From Paenibacillus apiarius (GTDB lineage: Bacteria > Bacillota > Bacilli > Paenibacillales > Paenibacillaceae): 64,000 nucleotides of DNA. The stretch's first letter is position 1; the number at the start of each line of letters is the position of its first letter. The stretch is taken from contig NZ_JAFFHZ010000001.1 of NCBI RefSeq assembly GCF_017052585.1, forward strand, positions 2,290,501-2,354,500, in the 5' to 3' direction. Below the pieces are notes generated by a model. It made no database searches. It was not told the DNA's origin and saw only the letters and a program-made list of their open reading frames with translations. The translations under genes were made by a program, and so were the position numbers. Shown one piece after another: positions 1 through 7,860 of the stretch.

Positions 1-1
1 T

Positions 2-676
2 CATGGCGTCACGCTGCTGAATACGATTGAAGAGGTCGTGGAAAAGAGCGATTATTTGATCGTGCTCTCACCCGATCACCCGAAGCATCATGAGGCGCTC
101 GCTTATCTGCCATTGGCATCGGGCAAGCCGACTTACATCGATAAGACATTTGCCCCTGACCGCGCAACCGCGCTTCGCCTGTTCGAGCGGGCGGCCCAGC
201 ATGGCACGCCGTTATATTCCTCGTCAGCCTTGCGATTCGCGACCGAATATGGCGACGCGGAGCGAAGTGGCATTGAGGCCATCTCCAGTTGGGGGCCCGG
301 CGCGTTCGAGAACTACTCAATCCATCAGATCGAACCGATCGTATCGCTGATGGGGGCAGATGCGAAGCGAGTCATGTTCATCGGAACGAAGACAGCTCCA
401 GCCCTGCTGATCGAATTCAAGGATGGACGGCAAGCGATGATTCATCACCTGGGCGACGAGTGTCCGTTTACGATGGCAGTAAAGTATAATTCGGGCAGCT
501 GCAGCATTCTGAAGCCCGAATCGAATTTTTTCAACCTGTTCATTCATGACCTTATTGCCTTCTTCGAGACCGGGCGCATATCGGTTCCTTCCGCTCAAAC
601 GATCGCCATTATTACGATTATCGAGTATGGTCTAAAAGCGGCTAAGCAGCCGTATGAATGGATAGAGCTGCCATAG
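2..676 (+). CDS. Gfo/Idh/MocA-family oxidoreductase, C-terminal part
   Basis: The reading frame is open from the first bases of the window to a TAG at 674-676, so the 5' end lies outside. About 224 residues remain. The visible start carries the end of a Rossmann-type domain (segment SDYLIVLSPDHPKHHEALAY, then GKPTYIDKTFA), where the conserved Lys of the Gfo/Idh/MocA family normally sits. The following alpha/beta part fits the substrate-binding domain. Family members are NAD(P)-dependent sugar or inositol dehydrogenases or related oxidoreductases. The substrate cannot be read from this fragment. No operon partner follows; the next gene is 195 bp away. Confidence 0.75.
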   Translation, partial: HGVTLLNTIEEVVEKSDYLIVLSPDHPKHHEALAYLPLASGKPTYIDKTFAPDRATALRLFERAAQHGTPLYSSSALRFATEYGDAERSGIEAISSWGPGAFENYSIHQIEPIVSLMGADAKRVMFIGTKTAPALLIEFKDGRQAMIHHLGDECPFTMAVKYNSGSCSILKPESNFFNLFIHDLIAFFETGRISVPSAQTIAIITIIEYGLKAAKQPYEWIELP

Positions 677-871
677 CGTTCCTGTTCGATCGCTACTGGC
701 ATTCGGATAATTCCATGGATCTACCCTCTTTCTGTGGAAATATTTGCATCTATGAATTCTATCAGAATTAGATCATTTCTGTAGAATTTTCCTTTTTATA
801 TAAGTAAAATAGAGATCGATAAGAGAGTTATAGATTCGATTTCTATGCACGAAAGAAAGAGGGTAGTTTTA

Positions 872-2126
872 TTGAGTAAGCGGCATTATGTATGCTCTAT
901 ATTAGCAATGTTGTTGACGATTACACTGCTATTCCCGCAACAGACGGCGGAAGCGGCAGGTAAGCCGAATGCGACTGAAAGAACGAAGATTATGCTGGAT
1001 GAATATCCGCTTGAATTCTCGGCAGAGCCACTCATTGTGCAAGGCAATACGATGGTTCCATTCCGCGGAATCGCTGAAGCGCTGAATATCGAAGTGCTGT
1101 GGAATCCAAAGAATCAGACCGTAACGGCGAATCAGACGACTGTTCAAGAGAATAAGGTCGTTATTTTGCAGTTGAACCAGAAGACGGCGAAAGTTAATGG
1201 CGAGTCTGTCCAACTGTCAATGGCGCCTTTCGTCAAAGCAGGCACAACGTATATTCCACTCAGCTTTTTCAGCAGACAATTCGGAGCACAAGTGTCCTGG
1301 AATTCGGCTGCGAAAGTTGTCTCTATCCAATCACCGCCGAAGAAGATGTATAATATGGCGTTCTATGCTATTGCTTCATCTTATTCCGCAGTTCGATGCG
1401 ACCGCATTCGGATGGGCGCGCCTTCAGGAAGACGGGACGATTACGACAGAAGGCAAGGACTTCTATTGGCCGCAGGCAGCGGGAGATATTACGCCGGAAT
1501 CTATTGTTGCCGAAGCGAAGCAGGCGGGAACAACTCCTTACCTGATGGTGTTCTCCTCGGATAGAAAAGGCGAGCTGACGAAAATGCTGGAAGATGAGAC
1601 ACTTCGGGACAAGGCGATAGAAGATATCATGCAACTCGCACAGGATAAGAACTTTTCAGGCATTGTGCTTGATTTTGAAGGATTGGGATTATCCGGAGAC
1701 AAGGCGAAGGCGAAGCAGGATTACAACTTCTTTGTCACTCAGCTTGCGAATAAAGCGAGAGCCGCCAATTTGAAGTTGACGCTGGCGCTGCATCCGCTGA
1801 ACGGCGCTTATCAGGGGTATGATTATAAGACACTTGCTTCTGTAGCGGACGATATTATGATTATGGCGTATGCCTACGCGGGTGAAAAAGCGCCGGAACC
1901 GCTCGATAAAGTGAACGAAGCGATTCAGCTCGCATTGAAAGAAGTTCCAAAACATAAGCTTCTATTAGGTTTGTCGATGGGCAGCGAGAACAGCAAGTCC
2001 ATCTCGAGTGTCATTGGGCTTGCCAAGCGCTATCAGTTGAAGGGCACGGCAATCTGGAGATTGGGGCTCATTGGAGAAGAAGCGATGAAGCAGATCGAGC
2101 AGAACGTAGTGCCGTTGAAGTCATAA
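872..2126 (+). pseudogene. Secreted stalk-domain / glycoside hydrolase 18 protein, frameshifted
   Basis: Two overlapping frames together make one protein. The first half has a signal peptide (hydrophobic run ending near AEAAG) and a copper-amine-oxidase-N 'stalk' domain with the usual MVPFRGIAEAL and TYIPLSFFSRQFGA motifs. The second half is a GH18-like TIM barrel with FSGIVLDFEGLG, which contains the DxE-type catalytic region, and a C-terminal KGTAIWRLG. The first half reads in frame 2 and the second in frame 3. The switch falls near 1380-1390, where dropping one C of the CC at 1386-1387 restores a continuous AFYAIASSYSQFDATAFGW reading. The start is placed at TTG 872 because AGAGGG lies 8 nt upstream; ATG 845 is possible but has no good site. 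Family members are secreted or spore-wall chitinase-like enzymes. This is either a true pseudogene or a sequencing error. Confidence 0.75.
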
Positions 2127-2150
2127 TAGAAGTTGCTGAACATTTTAATT

Positions 2151-2204
2151 GCCAAAAAGGTCGAGTCAGGGTTCCCATTTGCTCTTGAACTCGACCTTTT
2201 TGGC
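2151..2204. terminator. Rho-independent terminator after the GH18 gene
   Basis: A perfect 16-bp inverted repeat (GCCAAAAAGGTCGAGT and its complement) surrounds a 22-nt loop. The A-rich and T-rich parts lie inside the stem, so it can work in both directions. It begins 24 bp after the GH18 stop codon. Confidence 0.8.
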
Positions 2205-2266
2205 TCATCGTTGCCCACTTGAGCAGATTGGGGGCATCGGAATGCATTATTTACTGGATCAGCTAT

Positions 2267-2464
2267 TCAGGATGCCGATGGTTCCGAAACCGACATTTCC
2301 AAAAACTCCCCTTTTTCATTGATCGAGCCTTTGACGGTTGAATTTCCATTCTTCGCAAACGTATATACATTATATTTGACGCTTACTTGGTAGCCTTCCA
2401 AGTCCAGATTGAAATACTGCTCGGCCATGGCAAACGCAAAATAGTGGAGTTCAGGGTTGAATAA
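2267..2464 (-). pseudogene. C-terminal remnant of an unrecognised gene
   Basis: A protein-like frame runs leftward to a TGA at 2267-2269. It reads through HYFAFAMAEQYFNLDLEGYQ and continues VSVKYNVYTFAKNGNSTVKG. There is an internal ATG at 2426-2428 (53 residues from there) but no ribosome-binding site, and the frame continues open upstream of that ATG before losing sense near the plus-strand gene at 2486. This looks like the tail of a decayed gene. I do not recognise the family. Confidence 0.3.
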
Positions 2465-2485
2465 GCATTATAGGAGGTAGCGGTT

Positions 2486-3961
2486 ATGTTCATGTCTCGC
2501 AAACTTCGTATGTCCGGCGCCTCTGGCATACACACACTGCCCCCTGCAAGAATGATGCATGCCGAGAAGCAAGGGGATCCTTGCGCATGTGCGGGCAAAC
2601 ACAAGGCTTCCGCTCTGTCAGGACCTACCATTCAGGTGGATCCGTCATTCACCTATTATCAAAATCGCTCGGCAGCGAGCATCGCTGATGAGATTGTTCA
2701 GAACGGGTACACTTCCGTCCACTATTTTGTCGTCAACGAGAATATTGTCAATCGTGAACTCATTGAGGCTTTCCAGAAGAGGGGGCTGTCTGTCTGGGCG
2801 CTTGTCCTCGGGAATGGATCATACTCTGTCGAAGGCTTTCCTGCGGATTGGCCGAGTTGGCAGATGGAGCTGCTAAAGCCAGTGAATGACGGATATTACC
2901 GCTTCTCTCCGCATAGTGAGAGCTATGTGCAATGGAAGAAGCTGAAGCTGGCCCAATTGGTGAGGGATTACCCGTTCGACGGCATCGAAGTTGCGGAGCC
3001 CTATTTTCCGGAATGGGATGGCATTCATAGCGGCGTGTACGGCGATGTCGGTCCGCTTGCCCAAGCGGCGTTCCAGCAGCAATACGGTCATCCCCGCATT
3101 CCGAATTTCACAAATCCGCGCCATCCTGACTATTACCTGACGAATAAAGCGTTATATAAAGATTGGGTCGAGTTCCGGGTCGATGCAGTAAATAGCTTCC
3201 TGAACGATCTGATGAACGGGAAGGGCGGGGTGCGGGACGCCAGATGTAATATTCTCGTCGCGACCTGGTCACTTGCAATAGACGCCGGTGCTGACTCTGT
3301 AAATAAACTGCGTGAGATGCAGGGTCTCGATGCCGCAGAGATGATATCGGCCGTCCGGCCTGATATTCACTTTCTGCAGACACACTGGCCAGATTGGATG
3401 AAGCCCCAAAACAAGCTTCCGCCACATTATATTCGAAGCTACCAGAACTTCGTCGATGAGATACGCGCCGTTCATCCGGATATTCCGCTTGGCGTGCAGG
3501 CCGATATCGGATCGAATCTCTCGATGGTGAAGGACCGCAATTGGTATCACACATTTGGCCAAGTGGCATGGAGCATGGGGTTTGACACCTGGACGGCCTA
3601 TGAATATCATCTCGGAAAATATATGTACGAGGAAGCGCCCGTTCCGACCGCGATCACCCGGCCGCAGCACGATAAGGTAGTGATTTCGTTCCAGAAGCGA
3701 ATCGATGAGGCTTCCGCCAAGCTCCCCGGCAGCCTGAACATCTTAACCAAGAAGGGTGAGGTACCTATTCCTCCCGATTATATAACCGTGGACGGCAATA
3801 TGCTGGTGATCCGATCGAATCAGCTCCCGCAGAAGGAATTTTGCCTGCGAATTCAACATGTAACAGATACGCCGTCCTACTGGCTCTATAACAAGGAACA
3901 GCCTGCAAATGTAATCAAAAGCATTACCATTGTGACGGTAGGCAGGAAGAACCGTTCCTGA
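2486..3961 (+). CDS. Putative TIM-barrel glycoside hydrolase-like protein
   Basis: 491 residues with ATG start and a clear TAGGAGG site 8 nt upstream. There is no obvious signal peptide. The N-terminal ~45 residues look poorly structured and Cys/His-containing (GDPCACAGKH). From about residue 55 there is a barrel-like pattern: ADEIVQNGYTSVHYFVVNEN, later LVRDYPFDGIEVAEPYFPEW, where the Glu in DGIEVAEP sits as the acid/base of many glycosidase barrels does. Further along come DIHFLQTHWPDWM, IPLGVQADIGSN and GFDTWTAYEYH. The C-terminal ~80 residues look like a beta domain. This layout resembles hypothetical glycosyl-hydrolase families related to beta-galactosidase trimerisation or GH-like barrels. 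No substrate can be named. It stands alone, downstream of the GH18 pseudogene. Confidence 0.6.
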   Translation: MFMSRKLRMSGASGIHTLPPARMMHAEKQGDPCACAGKHKASALSGPTIQVDPSFTYYQNRSAASIADEIVQNGYTSVHYFVVNENIVNRELIEAFQKRGLSVWALVLGNGSYSVEGFPADWPSWQMELLKPVNDGYYRFSPHSESYVQWKKLKLAQLVRDYPFDGIEVAEPYFPEWDGIHSGVYGDVGPLAQAAFQQQYGHPRIPNFTNPRHPDYYLTNKALYKDWVEFRVDAVNSFLNDLMNGKGGVRDARCNILVATWSLAIDAGADSVNKLREMQGLDAAEMISAVRPDIHFLQTHWPDWMKPQNKLPPHYIRSYQNFVDEIRAVHPDIPLGVQADIGSNLSMVKDRNWYHTFGQVAWSMGFDTWTAYEYHLGKYMYEEAPVPTAITRPQHDKVVISFQKRIDEASAKLPGSLNILTKKGEVPIPPDYITVDGNMLVIRSNQLPQKEFCLRIQHVTDTPSYWLYNKEQPANVIKSITIVTVGRKNRS

Positions 3962-4099
3962 TGAATGCCGAATGAACACCGACCCTTCCGTACACAGGAA
4001 AATAGACGGGTATTGCAACTCCTTCTGAAAAGAAGGGCTTCCCGCTTTTAAAGAAATCGATACTGCTTCTTCCAACCGGTAATGATAGTCCTCCATCAT
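3962..4099 (-). pseudogene. Short unrecognised N-terminal ORF behind a Fur box
   Basis: A minus-strand start (ATGATG, 4097-4099) has AGGGGG just upstream and a Fur-box-like site about 70 bp further upstream. The first ~46 residues (MMEDYHYRLEEAVSISLKAG...) look codon-like. The frame then runs antisense through the 3' end of the 2486-3961 gene, where it is probably meaningless. Most likely it is the 5' stump of an iron-regulated gene whose body was lost. The family is not recognised. Confidence 0.25.
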
Positions 4100-4169
4100 G
4101 ATCCCCCTAATCTTGCAGCCAACACGTTAAGACAATAACTAAAGTAATGCGTTCATTATATATGATAGT

Positions 4170-4184
4170 TGATAATGACAATCA
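4170..4184. promoter_or_regulatory. Fur-box-like site
   Basis: TGATAATGACAATCA matches 13 of 15 positions of the 7-1-7 Fur consensus TGATAATNATTATCA. It lies upstream of the minus-strand stump at 3962-4099 and downstream of the siderophore-binding gene. It implies iron-dependent control of something now truncated. Confidence 0.5.
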
Positions 4185-4474
4185 ATTATTTCGTTACATA
4201 TCAAACAAAAAAGGAACGAAAATTCGCTCCTCTTAGAAAGTTTGATATCCTTGTATGTGCAACAACGGATAGGAATCCACCCGCACGAAATTCCCTGTAG
4301 TGTCCCGACTGGCATCATCAGTTATGAGCCGCTTGCCACACCGTTTCATAACTGATGGATTTCGAATCATAAAAAACAGATACGACGATTGTCACACTGA
4401 AAAGAAGGCATAATAGGACAATCTGAACAAACCTTTGGCTTCACAACAAACGCATTCCGTTCTGCTCCATTCCT
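4185..4474. other. Non-coding stretch with a long palindrome
   Basis: I see no gene here. A perfect 12-bp inverted repeat (CATCAGTTATGA / TCATAACTGATG) occupies 4317-4358 around an 18-nt loop. Neither strand has a T-run after it, so it is not a standard terminator. It may be the end of a lost mobile element or an operator. Confidence 0.5.
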
Positions 4475-5482
4475 TTACTTATCCAGGTGCTTTTGCACAC
4501 TTTCTAGAAATTTGATTCGACTATAAGCGGGACCTCCTTCCATAAGTGGATCAACCATGTTGACATATACGTGATCTTGTTTAAAGGCATTTATGTTTTG
4601 TATAATGGGGTTCTTTTTCAAGTCTTCAAATGCATTTTTCGCCTCATCATTTTCACTTATAGAGAATTGCACAAACAAATAATCGGGGTTCATTTCCGCC
4701 AGCTGCTCGGCAGAGATCGCTTCTTGCGTTTTCGCCGCGCTGATCTGTTGCGGAACTTCCAAACCAAACTCATCATACAGGACAGGGTTAAAGTATACAT
4801 CTTTCGGGTAAACGAAAGCCTGTGCCCCGCGAATACGAACAGCGGCTACTTTTTTACTTTGAAGCTTTTCTTTCAGCGATGCTTTAACTGCTTGTGTATC
4901 TGTTTTATATTGGGTTAGAATCTTTTCTGCCTCTGCTTGCTTGCCTGTTAATTCTGCCATTAACTTCAAATTGGATTCCCAGTCGGTCGAAATGTGCGAT
5001 ACCAAAATCGTAGGAGCGATTTTTTGCAATTTCTCCACCACTTCTTTTTGGAACTTGGTTGAACCTAAAATAACGTCTGGCTTCAATTGCAATATTTTCT
5101 CATAGTTCGGCTGCTGTTTTTCACCAATTGATTCCGACTTGCCCGTTACCGAAGCAAACATTTTCGGAAACTTTCCACCTATCGATATTGCCCCTGCTGG
5201 ATGAACGTCAAGCACTACCGCATCTTCCATCGCTTCCATAGCCCCAGTAATCACAATTTTTTCTACCTTTTGCGGAACGGTATACTTTTCACCGAGATAC
5301 TCAATCGTTCTTGTTTCACTTGTTCCTGTATTGTCCACTTTATTTTCCACTTTGGATCGTGCTGGTTCTCCGTTGTTGCTGGAGGTTGAATTTGATTCAT
5401 TCTGTGTGACTCCTCCCCCACATGCAGCCAAAACAAGCATGAATAATGCAATCAAACCAACTATCATAAACTTTTTATTCAT
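4475..5482 (-). CDS. Iron-siderophore ABC transporter substrate-binding lipoprotein
   Basis: 335 residues with a lipoprotein signal peptide: Lys-rich start, hydrophobic core, lipobox LAAC with Cys21, then GGG and a Ser/Asn-rich linker to about residue 55. The periplasmic-binding fold (FecB/TroA type, PF01497) follows, with KIVITGAMEAMEDAVVLDVH, NYEKILQLKPDVILGS and ISAEQLAEMNPDYLFV as landmarks. It should bind ferric siderophore at the membrane surface and hand it to an FhuBGC/FepDGC-type permease, but no permease or ATPase is in this window, so it depends on one elsewhere. AGGAG lies 5 nt before the ATG. No Fur box lies directly upstream; the nearest is the 5857 site, about 375 bp away behind the broken paralogue. 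Confidence 0.9.
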   Translation of the reverse strand: MNKKFMIVGLIALFMLVLAACGGGVTQNESNSTSSNNGEPARSKVENKVDNTGTSETRTIEYLGEKYTVPQKVEKIVITGAMEAMEDAVVLDVHPAGAISIGGKFPKMFASVTGKSESIGEKQQPNYEKILQLKPDVILGSTKFQKEVVEKLQKIAPTILVSHISTDWESNLKLMAELTGKQAEAEKILTQYKTDTQAVKASLKEKLQSKKVAAVRIRGAQAFVYPKDVYFNPVLYDEFGLEVPQQISAAKTQEAISAEQLAEMNPDYLFVQFSISENDEAKNAFEDLKKNPIIQNINAFKQDHVYVNMVDPLMEGGPAYSRIKFLESVQKHLDK

Positions 5483-5601
5483 TTTTCTCCTGAACTCCTT
5501 TCAAAAAGGATAGCGTAATTGAAATTTCGAGCCCCTGACTGCGAGCGAAGCGCCTCTACGTTTAGCAACAGAGCATCCGGGCTTGAAAACAAAATCAAGC
5601 T

Positions 5602-5847
5602 TTACCTTTTCCGCCCTCTTCGCCAGCTATTCCCCTTCATCCAGGTCGTTGACAACGACAATCCGATGCAAAGCTGTCTTTTTTCGTTCAATTCTATCAA
5701 CCCTTCCCATATGATAAAAGTAGTTTTGCGCCTAGGAAATACTCCGATCAGATGCATGCTCAAGAAGGCGAAGCCGACCGATTGAACATCCAGCAACAGC
5801 GCCTCCTCCATGGCATCAAGCGCCCCAGTGATCTTGATGCGACCTCC
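5602..5847 (-). pseudogene. Broken paralogue of the siderophore-binding protein
   Basis: The first ~25 residues (5773-5847; GRIKITGALDAMEEALLLDV) match the segment KIVITGAMEAMEDAVVLDVH of the intact neighbour, which lies about 80 residues into that protein. Here it follows a Fur box at once, so signal peptide and N-lobe are missing. After SVG the homology is lost. The result fits an internal deletion that joined a promoter to mid-gene, followed by decay. Confidence 0.6.
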
Positions 5848-5856
5848 AAAGGCATT

Positions 5857-5875
5857 AATAATGATTATCATTATC
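5857..5875. promoter_or_regulatory. Fur box, 18/19 match
   Basis: AATAATGATTATCATTATC matches the classical 19-bp Fur box (GATAATGATAATCATTATC, read on the minus strand) at 18 positions. It is directly upstream of the broken siderophore-binding paralogue and may still drive transcription toward the intact gene at 5482. Confidence 0.75.
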
Positions 5876-5930
5876 AATCTAGAGTGTAGCAAGGACTGAA
5901 ACAAATGCAAATACACAAATCACGAATACT

Positions 5931-6031
5931 ATATGTATAATTATCTAATCCGGACTTGCTGTGTGATTATTTAGCTGAGACTGAGGACAGGGCAACGGAA
6001 AATAGAATTTCAATATGTATGATTATCTAAT
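5931..6031. repeat. 19-bp direct repeat pair at the end of the AraC remnant
   Basis: ATATGTATAATTATCTAAT (5931-5949) recurs as ATATGTATGATTATCTAAT (6013-6031), one mismatch, 63 bp between them. The second copy encodes the last residues of the AraC-like protein, so the first copy looks like a duplicated 3' end left by a rearrangement. Confidence 0.6.
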
Positions 6032-6720
6032 TTATATGCGTATGCGGAGGGAGACACACCGAATTTCTTTTTAAATACTCTACTGAAATACAGCGGATTG
6101 ACATAGCCGACACTAACAGCAATATCGCGGATGGGAAAATTGCCTGCTTTAAGCAATTCACTCGCTCTTTCCATACGATCATTGATGAGATAATCGATTA
6201 GACGGTACCCAGTATATTTGTGAAAGAAGTATGAGAAGCGCTTGGGACTCATTGAATGCAGCTCAGCTAACTCGTCCAGTGTCAACGGATTCATATAATG
6301 CCCGTTAATGTATGCAATGGCTTCCTCTATCGCCCTTTTACTTGAAGAACTAATTCGATCAATCTCGGATTTGCTCCCGGTTCCAGCTTGAAATGAAAGT
6401 CCCATTCATGACCGCTATTTTCGTCACCTAACTTGTCCAATCTATAAAAAAGTGAATAATACTCGAACTCTGATTGGCCTATAACTTGCGAGTCCAGTTG
6501 CATGCCTGGAGCCGCATGAAATACTGATCCTGGATGTAATTCGTAGGCAGTTCCATTCACACACATTCTAGCTTCTCCCCGAATTGTAAAAAGAAATCCA
6601 TGCCTTACGTTCCCTAAATTCACGCAATATACTTTTCGGCTGGATAACCAAACGGTAGACACCTTCTATCTCTAAGGAACGACTAGCAAATATCTCGGCT
6701 AATTTATCCAAATCTATCAT
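6010..6720 (-). pseudogene. AraC-family transcriptional regulator, disrupted by two frameshifts
   Basis: Three frames in succession make one AraC protein. The start (ATG 6718-6720, MIDLDKLAEIFASRSLEIEG) is in one frame. The cupin-like sensing domain (GFLFTIRGEARMCVNG, ELHPGSVFHAAPG) is in a second, up to about 6330. The C-terminal double helix-turn-helix (from AIAYINGHYMNPLTLDELAE to YFSRVFKKKFGVSPSAYAYK) is in a third, ending at 6010. Regulators of this type next to siderophore-binding genes in Bacillales often activate siderophore uptake (compare B. subtilis Btr). The breaks fall near 6640-6660 and 6330-6400. The C-terminal DNA-binding part could only be made from an internal start. Confidence 0.75.
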
Positions 6721-6860
6721 GCTACAGCACCTGCTCCTTTCGTAGATAAAGTCATCCACTCTCCACTTTACCACTATGATAAGGTTCACCGTCATGTACC
6801 TAATCAAAAATTTCATTATAGTTTGAAAAACTATGATTTAGATTCCTTCAAATATTCAGC

Positions 6861-6875
6861 TGAAAACGATTTTCA
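6861..6875. promoter_or_regulatory. Fur-box-like palindrome upstream of araC remnant
   Basis: TGAAAACGATTTTCA is a perfect palindrome of 6-bp arms and matches the 7-1-7 Fur consensus at 12 of 15 positions. It lies about 140 bp upstream of the AraC start. Weaker than the 5857 box. Confidence 0.35.
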
Positions 6876-7063
6876 TATGATGAATAACATTTGGAAAGAA
6901 CGAGAATATTTCAAACTAAGCATCCAGAAAACCCTTTACAACTATAAAAATTAATGAAGATATATAATAAAACTTTAAAAATAACAAAAATAATCATTTC
7001 CATATCCCCCAATTTCGATTAGAATATAAACTGTCTTCATAATATCGAATTGGAGTGTTTGAT
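6876..7063. other. AT-rich promoter region of the DUF5986/ImmA module
   Basis: A visibly AT-rich stretch between the divergent AraC remnant and the DUF5986 gene. No further gene. GGAG at 7052-7055 is the ribosome-binding site of the downstream gene. Confidence 0.5.
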
Positions 7064-7819
7064 ATGGATCAATACAAATTTAGTCCTGAACACAATAAAA
7101 TGATTGTTGATGCTATTGTTGATGGTTATCGTGACTATATTGAACATCGTAAAGATCGCAAATCAAAAATGAAGATTAGCTCGGCTTTTTCCTGGACGAA
7201 AGGTAATTTTATTGAAAGCAAACTTGCTGAGGAGTGCATTGGTCACGGCTTCACATACAAGAAGTCAAAAGCAGGTTTAACATGGGATTATCTACAATTC
7301 ATCCATGGAGACTCCAAGATTCTTTTTCTTATTAAGAATGCTGCTTATTTTAATGAAGATTGCTTTTCACAAGCAAAGCTTCCTAATAATAGTGGAAAGA
7401 AAGGTCCGCGGCGCACCTATCTTCATGAACTCTCGAAAATCAATAAGGACTTAGCATTTCCCTTCACACGCCAATCATCAAAAAGAGAGAAAAAAACGGA
7501 AACGGTTGAACAGCTTTCCTGGTTCATTCTAGAAAGCCGGGTGAGAGATGAGCTAGAAAATTTCACATCATCCTACAATCAATTTCATATACTCACATAC
7601 GCACTTGATGAGGCATATCAGATATCTGAAATCATGCACTATTTGCCTAATCCAAATGATAACTATGCTTACCTCGTAGAAGATCTCTCCGACTTTATCT
7701 CCGGAGCTGAATTAACGGAAGAGGATCGCGATGTGGTGGCACCTGAAATGAACGATGATGTTATGGATCCAGCCGCATTTGATATCGGGATTTATGAAGA
7801 GGAACAGCAAAATTCATAA
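7064..7819 (+). CDS. DUF5986-like protein, first gene of an ImmA-linked module
   Basis: 251 residues from ATG 7064; GTG 7055 is in frame but overlaps the GGAG site that serves 7064 with 8-nt spacing. The protein is soluble with no signal peptide. After a helical N-terminus comes FIESKLAEEC, then GLTWDYLQFI and ILFLIKNAAYFNED. The pattern Glu ... Asp-x12-Leu-Ile-Lys is compatible with a degenerate PD-(D/E)xK nuclease-like core, which is inference only. The C-terminus is acidic (ELTEEDRDVVAPEMNDDVMD). It recalls the DUF5986 family by general appearance and by partner. It lies 41 bp before an XRE-ImmA/IrrE gene and is clearly cotranscribed. The base composition is more AT-rich than the flanking core genes, suggesting transfer. 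The role is unknown; toxin or effector of a two-gene module is the leading guess. Confidence 0.6.
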   Translation: MDQYKFSPEHNKMIVDAIVDGYRDYIEHRKDRKSKMKISSAFSWTKGNFIESKLAEECIGHGFTYKKSKAGLTWDYLQFIHGDSKILFLIKNAAYFNEDCFSQAKLPNNSGKKGPRRTYLHELSKINKDLAFPFTRQSSKREKKTETVEQLSWFILESRVRDELENFTSSYNQFHILTYALDEAYQISEIMHYLPNPNDNYAYLVEDLSDFISGAELTEEDRDVVAPEMNDDVMDPAAFDIGIYEEEQQNS

Positions 7820-7860
7820 ACAAACAGAAATGGTGTTAGTAAAATAAGGAGGGAGCAGGC

